Shown: positions 58,232 through 64,000 of the stretch, one piece after another
Numbering within the stretch: position 1 is the stretch's first letter
Layout: the number at the start of each line of letters is the position of its first letter
Source: Xestospongia muta
Taxonomy: Eukaryota; Porifera; Demospongiae; Haplosclerida; Petrosiidae
Length of the DNA stretch: 64,000 nt
Assembly (NCBI GenBank): GCA_963693285.1
Contig: OY848919.1
Span: 7,745,461 to 7,809,460 of the forward strand
Direction: 5' to 3'
The notes under the pieces: generated by a model
Told to the model about the DNA's origin: nothing
Seen by the model: the letters and a program-made list of their open reading frames with translations, nothing else
Database searches by the model: none
Made by a program: the position numbers and the translations under genes

Positions 58232-59090
58232 ATGAAGATATCATTACCAATCAACTATCTCCTTGTTATCCTCCTTCTTACTAGTACCTTGTTCCATCAT
58301 GTCTCCACTACTAACCTAGCTCTTACCTTTGATGCTAACAACAACACCTGTACTGCATCCTGTAATATCTGTTGTATATGTTCTGGAGGAGGATGGACAA
58401 GAATAACATATCTGGATATGTCTGACTCACAGAGGAGTATCCTACTGGGTTTAGACTGTACCAGTCAGGAGGTGTTAGAGCTTGTGGAAGACAGAGATTT
58501 GAAGATTTCAGTTGTCAGTCAGTTAAATTTCCTTCTTGTGGAATTAGCTATACCCAGGTGTGTGGTATAGGGTAGTGGGTTATTTGTATGCTTCACCAGA
58601 TGCTACACAACATGGCCAATGGAAAAACCCTCAGAATTATCTTGGTGATACTGATCCAAATCATAACTATATCAACAGTGTATATGTTGATGGTGTCAGT
58701 CTAACACATGGTTCTCCTTGTAAACATATCTGGACATTTATGGGTGGACTCACTGGGAATGACATTGATTCTGATGTTCATTATAACTGTCCCTGTTCTC
58801 CTGGTAGTCCTCGATCCTCTCACATCCAGTCTTTTGTTGGTAATGACTATTTTTGTGAATCTGGGACCCATAATGACAGGCAACATAAGCTTTACACGGA
58901 TGATCCTCTCTGAAATGGGAAAGGCTGTGGCTCTATTGAACAAACATGTTGTCAAGCTCCTGATCTCCAAAGGTTCCACAAAGTCCTTAATTCCACCACT
59001 ACTGGTTACCTTGAGATGAGAGTATGTGCAGATCAAGAAACCGATGATGAGGATGTCCCTGTAAATTACTATGAGATATACATTAAATAA
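58232..59090 (+). pseudogene. Secreted THGSP..HIWTF-family protein, broken
   Basis: The start MKISLPINYLLVILLLTSTL is a signal peptide. CTASCNICCICSGGGWTRIT, YLDMSDS, then (shift near 58425) EEYPTGFRLYQSGGVRACGR, ISYTQVCG, (shift near 58570) RVVGYLYASPDATQ, YVDGVSLTHGSPCKHIWTF, DDYFCESG-type NDYFCESG, DDPL, a stop TGA at 58911, NGKGCGSIEQTCC, and DEDVPVNYYEIYIK to TAA. The block order WTRI.YL / ACGR / VCGRV.GY / DGVS.THGSP..HIW / Y.CESG / DPLW.G.GC / CC / DEDVP...EIY is a cysteine-rich extracellular family common in sponges and cnidarians, with no function known to me. TGA stands where the family has Trp (DPLW). Two shifts plus one nonsense make a pseudogene. The normal length would be about 285 residues. 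Confidence 0.8.
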
Positions 59091-59640
59091 ACACTTCTTG
59101 AATACATAGCTAGACCATGTGTAGACACTATTGTAATAAAAATAATGTTGTTGGTGTAGGTATTTGATAATAATTAACGAATGCTGCTGTTATACTTATG
59201 CACTTTTGGTATATTTGGTAGATTTTTCTTGCAAATTTTTAAAACGGTCTTTTTTATGAAGTCAGATATTTCGTTAATCTAGTCTTCTTCAATCAGTGGA
59301 TAATATTAAAAGTAATATATATCAGTAATGAGTAAGTTGATTTGTTAAAAAAATTATTTCTTAAATTTGAGAAAAGAAGTACAAATTTAGTACTAGCTAA
59401 TAGTATTAACAGGATCAAGTAGCCACATTGTCTCAGACAATATGAGATTTTAACAAATATAGTATTAAAATACATTTTATCAAATAGCAATAATGTTCAT
59501 TTGAGAATCTTAGCTGTATGTACTAATTATCATGACAACATTTATAAATTCATTGACTTAAAAGAAGTGTACATTTCTAAAATAACATAGTTCTACAAAT
59601 GTAGGATGCTTCACCACAATATGTAATCATAGTAACAATC
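59091..59640. other. 3' flank, no gene
   Basis: Downstream of the broken gene; TTAAATAAACAC at the stop may serve in 3' end formation. Nothing else seen. Confidence 0.4.
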
Positions 59641-59654
59641 AAATAACTAATAAA

Positions 59655-59805
59655 TACCTGTCATTTTGTCAAGAATAATTTTCATATCACTAATCACATC
59701 TCTTTAGTTAGTTCTGACTTCAGTGGTCATGTTTCCTCAACAGTATATAAACAACATCATCACTATAATCTCACCATTACTACTACCTTCTACTATCACT
59801 CATCA
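59655..59805 (+). promoter_or_regulatory. Promoter copy 3 (TATA), ATG lost
   Basis: CTAATAAATACCTGTCATTT, GTTCTGACTTCAGTGGTCAT and CAACAGTATATAAACAACAT (TATA near 59744), then TCTACTATCACTCATCAGTA: the ATG of copies 1 and 2 is replaced by AGT. No frame of the secreted family follows. Similarity extends upstream to about 59560 (ACATTTCTAAAATAACA), matching 57998. Confidence 0.6.
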
Positions 59806-60224
59806 GTAAACCTAAGTAATTAAATCATTTAGCAAATTGTACAAATTGCTTGATATAACAACTTACTACATGAGACAGTAATATCCTCAGAGTGGGTACA
59901 ACTATTTATTGAAGTTGATGGACAGGAATTTCTAGTACCATAACATGTCAGAGGAAGTACTATACATGTTTGTATTCCAAATTGGTCGATTAGAAATATC
60001 AGACATAAATAATAGTCAAATAACTTTGATTGTTATATATGAAAACAGAATAAAATGATACAAGTGGAAAATGATCCCAAACAATTATAAAAACGAACAG
60101 GAGACAATGAAAAAACAATTTTAGTGACATTTTCATAATTCGAACAATAAATACCATTGATAATTACTTGATTAATAGAACTTATAGACATGAATGATCA
60201 TATTTATGATAATAATTTCACCCA
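59806..60224. other. No gene seen
   Basis: AT-rich; 3' of the minus-strand SRCR exons. Confidence 0.35.
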
Positions 60225-60385
60225 GTCAATACAGATAGTTCGAGCATCAGTAGAGCTAAATCCGTCACATATTGTTCCCCACTGTTCATTACAATAGACC
60301 TCAACTCGTCCTTTATTAGATTAATTTCCTCCCTGAAGACTTATCGTACCAGTGAAAGGATTACTGTTCCAGATCCTAGTGGTAT
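60225..60385 (-). pseudogene. SRCR-domain exon with in-frame stop
   Basis: Acceptor TTTTTTACAG, then TTRIWNSNPFTGTISLQGG, N, stop TAA, SNKGRVEVYCNEQWGTICDG, FSSTDARTICIDWV. I.L.GG....GRVEV..N.QWGTICDD.F...DA...C is the start of a scavenger-receptor cysteine-rich (SRCR) domain, an extracellular binding module. Lesions: the stop after QGGN, a lost residue in CDDGF (CDGF), and loss of the RQLG part after C. Homologous to the plus-strand copy at 62880. Confidence 0.7.
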
Positions 60386-60630
60386 CTGTAAAAAATGTAA
60401 CAAGCGATTACTTAGTAATATCTCTTTACTCGCAACAGTACACACTAGCATCTTAAGAGTCAGTGTTAGTACATCCACTATCAATGTATGTAGAGAATGA
60501 AAACTAAAATATAGTGAGGTCATTGCTACTAGTACAAATTACGTCATCCATCTTCACAGACAGAATGTCAGTCCCATAACTACACAGAGATATTTACAAC
60601 CTGACTTATGAATATGATATAACTTCTAAC

Positions 60631-60837
60631 CTCACTGTTCCAGCTCTAGAGTAATATGGTGCTCCAGTATATCCCAAATGATGACAGGTTACATTAGCTT
60701 TAGCAGAATTGTAATAGTAATCATCACAGATATTACCCCATCCATTATTGTAATTGACCCTCACAATACCATAGTAATAGGATGATGAGGCATACCCATT
60801 ACGTAATGAAATTATAGCACCATTTGAGCAAAATCAG
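60631..60837 (-). CDS. SRCR-domain exon (upstream)
   Basis: Minus strand, donor GTTAGAAG at 60630. It reads CSNGAIISLRNGYASSSYYY, then GIVRVNYNNGWGNICDDYY, YNSAKANVTCHHLGYTGA and PYYSRAGTVR. I.L..G......G.V.V....GWG.ICDD.....A...CH.LGY is a clear SRCR N-terminal half. The frame needs care at its 5' edge: the nearest acceptor (CATTTAG at 60838) is followed by TGA in this frame, so the true acceptor is elsewhere or is damaged. Confidence 0.6.
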
Positions 60838-61440
60838 CTAAATGATAAAAGAGAATCATCACCTATATACTTTAATTTATTGGATCAAGCCTGAGTATGG
60901 CCACATTAGAGTAGTCAATAATATATAATATATTTGGTTGTAAATTTGTTTGACCCTCCCTGATTCAAAGACCCTTCAATATAAAAGACCTTTCCCTACT
61001 TTGATAAACAAAAAGCGGGGAAAAGTGACTTGATAAGCTATTAATTTCAAACACAATGTTATAAACATTTTTAGACGTCGTGATGCAATAGATGTTTTTG
61101 ATTTTAAATTGGTAATAGCTTTATTTATATATATATATATATATATTAATATAACAACACACAAATATTAACGTAACTATATATGAACTGCTTAATCTTC
61201 AACATGTGTGTATACAGTAGGAAAATTCCTATATAACTTGTTAGAATAGTAGAATGGTAATTAAAGAATTATTATATAAGTATTAAAACAAAAAGGAAAT
61301 TTATGACAATACATACATGTCAGTCATTGAAGACTAAACAACTTATCAATGAGCTAACAGTATATACCTTGTCACTACTGAGGTAGCAAGTTAATGTATG
61401 AGGTGATTACGGGGGAATATATTTAAAACCTGGCTCACAT
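60838..61440. other. Intergenic with (TA)n at 61125-61146
   Basis: No exon found; contains a short TA microsatellite. Confidence 0.4.
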
Positions 61441-61545
61441 GTATGATTATAAGCTCTAATCTAACGAATCCAACTCTAGAGTAACTTGATGCTCCAGTAT
61501 ATTCCAATTGATGACAGATAACATTAGCTTCAGTGGAATTATAGA
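61441..61545 (-). pseudogene. SRCR fragment
   Basis: Minus strand: TEANVICHQLEYTGASSYSR, then VGFVRLEL. It matches the AKANVTCHHLGYTGAPYYSR end of the exon at 60631-60837, including the following splice region. Only the C-terminal third of that exon is left, so it is a partial duplicate. G of LGY is changed to E. Confidence 0.6.
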
Positions 61546-61550
61546 AATAC

Positions 61551-62600
61551 AAAATATTGTTAAGGAAATTTAAATTAAAATTAAACAGAACTAAAAAAGG
61601 CAGTGAAGAAGCATGAATAAAAGCGTTGAAAATTGGTGATAAGTATCCCTCATCTCTGTTCATGTGACAACTGTGAGAACATACGTACCAAGCTTCTAGA
61701 TAATATATATATCTCACATATATGTGAGATTAGTATATGACTTCCATCAGGACAGAAGATAAATACCAGTTATTGAATATTTTGGTTAGACAAGGAATTG
61801 CTTTATTATTTAAAAAGAGCTAATGACAATCAGTATTTTACTGATTTTAAATGAATAGGACATAGTGAGGTACTTATGCAATTTAAAAAAAACGTTTCTC
61901 TGATGATTTTGTTAAAGTATCCATTTAACTGAAGGTGATTACGATGAAAAATATACAGTTACCACATGTAGAGTAAACTGAATAACTGAAGAGAATTGAA
62001 AGAAAAAAGAAAACAGAGAGCTGATGCTCTTTGGCCATCGTGGTTGTTGTTGTACAGGAAGTAGTCTTGACTTAATCAATGCACGTAGATTATCTAGAAC
62101 CAAAATATGACTAAATAAAATGTAAATTCAAGTTGTAAATGCTGGAAATAACAACCATCTTGTTAATGACAAATCTTCTAGTTTGTGAAATACAAACAGA
62201 TAGTAAGTAACCACTCCTATCATTATAGCAACATCTTTCTGGATAATACTAATGGTCGAACAACAAAACAATTATATATAGACATCAAGTCAATAATGTC
62301 AGTTTAGCTTTTTTATAGTAACTTAGACACTGTTGTTATCTTAATTATGCAGCTGATGTTGAGTTGATTGTTTAATATCAGCTATATTGTACTGTAAATT
62401 ATTCTTTTAGCTGAAGATTTTTGTATAGAGGTTGAGCATTTAGATTATTAATTTATTCTAGTTGAGTTTGGGCATATAATATATATATACCATAAATGTG
62501 CCTAGTTGAAATGTCTTTACAATCATTAATAAGCCATCTTGACATAATGCAAAAGTTTCCGCGTTGAGTCATGACTACTTCCTGTACGTCGATATCCGCG
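61551..62600. other. No gene seen
   Basis: AT-rich intergenic DNA between oppositely oriented SRCR remnants. TCACATATATGTGA at 61712 is a perfect 14 bp palindrome. Confidence 0.4.
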
Positions 62601-62675
62601 ATGGCCGAAGAGCAGCAAAGTTTTATTCTTTCTTACAATTCTCTCGAGTTATTTGGTTTACTCTACATAATTATG
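62601..62675 (+). CDS. Candidate first exon, product unknown
   Basis: ATG at 62601 in strong context (CGCGATGGCC), with several CpG just upstream. 25 codons, MAEEQQSFILSYNSLELFGL, then LYIIM, end at GTAAGTGT, a perfect donor, phase 0. The hydrophobic end suggests a membrane segment continuing in the next exon, which I cannot identify. A longer frame from 62564 overlaps in another phase and has no splice support. Confidence 0.4.
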
Positions 62676-62853
62676 GTAAGTGTAATACTGGCATTCTGTA
62701 TATGAAGATGGATAACCTCATTTGTGTTAGTACAAACTACCTTACTATATTTCATTGGTCATTCTCTACATAAATCGATAGTGGATGTACTAATACTAAC
62801 TTATGTGATGCTACTGTGTACTGTTGTTAGTAATTAAATATTTCCTTAGCATT

Positions 62854-63570
62854 TGTTACATTTGATACTGAAACCACTAGGATCTAGAACAGTAATCCTT
62901 TCACTGGTATGATACGTCTTCATAAAGGTAAGTATCCTAATGAGGGACATGTGGAGATCTATTGTAATGGACAGTGTGGAACATTATATCATGTTGGATT
63001 TGATTCTAATGATGTTGAAACTATCTGTAAACAACTAGGATATAATTATAATGATTCCTTCAGACTGTTAAGTGTATCGATTATTGTAATAAACCCTCAC
63101 AATACCACAGTTATACAATAATGAGGTATACCCATTACAAGATAATAATAGCACTATTTCTTGGAGTAGCTATGATACATCTTCAGGGAGGTAGTTTTCC
63201 AAATGAAAGACATGTTAATCTTTACTGGAATGGACAGTGGAGAACAATATGTGATAATGGATTTAGTTCTACTGATGCTCGAACTATCTGTAAACAATAT
63301 AATAACATAATTACAATGAACTTAGTCTGTAAGTTTAAGAAGCAATAATTATTCGGACAATAATGTATAATACTATCAAATATGATAATAATGATTACGA
63401 GTTATTCTATCACTATAGTAGATCTAGTAGTTCCAGTCAACCAATTTGGAGTAAGTACATGTGCAATAGTTCCTTTGACAGATGTTATGTTACTAGAAAT
63501 TCCTGTCAGCCAACTTTAGTGACTAACTGTTCTCATTCTGAAGATGTTACTATAGAATGCAGTATGTGAT
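62854..63570 (+). pseudogene. SRCR-domain gene remnants, rearranged
   Basis: Acceptor CCTTAG near 62848, then FVTFDTETTRI, a TAG stop, NSNPFTGMIRLHKGKYPNEG, HVEIYCNGQCGTLYHVGF and DVETICKQLGYNYND: an SRCR domain. W of QWGT is C and the CDD motif is YHV, so it is degenerate. At about 63080-63150 the plus strand carries sequence matching the plus-strand text at 60742-60812, that is an SRCR piece in reverse orientation. A second domain follows: MIHLQGGSFPNERHVNLYWN, GQWRTICDNGFSSTDARTIC, KQ, then a frame change. The tail SSSSQPIWSKYMCNSSFDRC, then VTNCSHSEDVTIEC, is the C-terminal half of an SRCR domain (PIW......C......C....C.H.ED....C), ending TGA at 63567-63569. Confidence 0.7.
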
Positions 63571-64000
63571 AGTATCGATCAACTATTTATTTATATTCTT
63601 AGAATGTTTAAAGATGTAAAGAAATCTTTTGACTCTTTAAAAATATTAATAAAATTAATATAATTGTTATAAATAATATTGGGGCCTTTATAATATTGAT
63701 ACTATTGTTTACTCAAGTATCATGAAACGTAGTACAAACACTTGATGCATTTATAACATTTATTCAATTTCAATATATAATATTATCAATTGTAGACACA
63801 TCATAGTGTTTGTTTCCTTAACATCATCTAAATATATAATTTTAGACTGATAGTATAATTATTTTTTACATTTTTTATTGAGAAAACTAAATAAATATGT
63901 AAAAATATGTATAATAATATTTCCTTTAGTTTACAACACTTCTAACTCCAAACTTTCTAATAAACAAACTACTTTAGGATTAATTTTGTAAGTTATCATG
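63571..64000. other. 3' flank, no gene
   Basis: Very AT-rich sequence after the SRCR remnant; nothing supported. Confidence 0.4.

Overview
The window is AT-rich eukaryotic DNA with spliceosomal genes. Introns range from about 46 bp to over 5 kb, and much of the sequence is satellite or transposon debris. Gene content suggests a metazoan, most likely a demosponge: SRCR domains, ankyrin exons of exactly 33 codons, an AATF homologue, secreted papain-fold (PPPDE/LRAT-like) proteins, and an uncharacterised secreted family with a THGSP..HIWTF core. The taxonomic call is inference from gene families and short introns; no marker gene settles it.

Layout. (1) 1-12755: tandem array of a ~650 bp satellite, about 19 full monomers, partly organised as ~1.95-1.98 kb three-monomer higher-order repeats. 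A second block of the same satellite lies at 15539-18730. Each block is followed by a copy of one duplicated segment (about 12756-14590 and 18731-21683) that carries two minus-strand ankyrin exons; a fifth, upstream ankyrin-like exon lies at 22152-22244. The satellite therefore appears to sit in introns of, or between, duplicated ankyrin gene units. (2) 22861-24063: microsatellites and a minus-strand signal-peptide exon. (3) 24612-29277: three broken pieces of pogo/Tigger-like DDE transposons, two of them ending in a PHD-type zinc finger. (4) 29278-35922: five minus-strand exons of an AATF (Bfr2/Che-1) homologue. They carry one nonsense codon and one frameshift and lack the acidic 5' part, so this copy is probably a pseudogene. 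Its 5.1 kb intron contains two plus-strand copies of a secreted PPPDE-like gene, one intact and one broken by a 20 bp tandem duplication. (5) 36660-51455: about 97 copies of a 153 bp satellite with higher-order structure. (6) 52143-55400: plus-strand spliced exons, including a run of exact 63 bp phase-0 exons separated by 46-49 bp introns, then a decayed MULE-like transposase and further exons, a tRNA-like SINE candidate and a perfect 120 bp tandem duplication. (7) 56422-56895: a MITE with a TTA target duplication. (8) 57781-59805: three copies of one TATA promoter, the middle one driving a broken member of the THGSP secreted family. (9) 60225-63570: SRCR exons in both orientations, mostly damaged and in part inverted into each other.

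One theme is repeated local duplication followed by decay. Apart from the 31126-31875 gene and single exons, almost every recognisable coding region carries a stop or frameshift. Coordinates of exons are from splice consensus and reading frame by eye; no alignment or transcript evidence was available.
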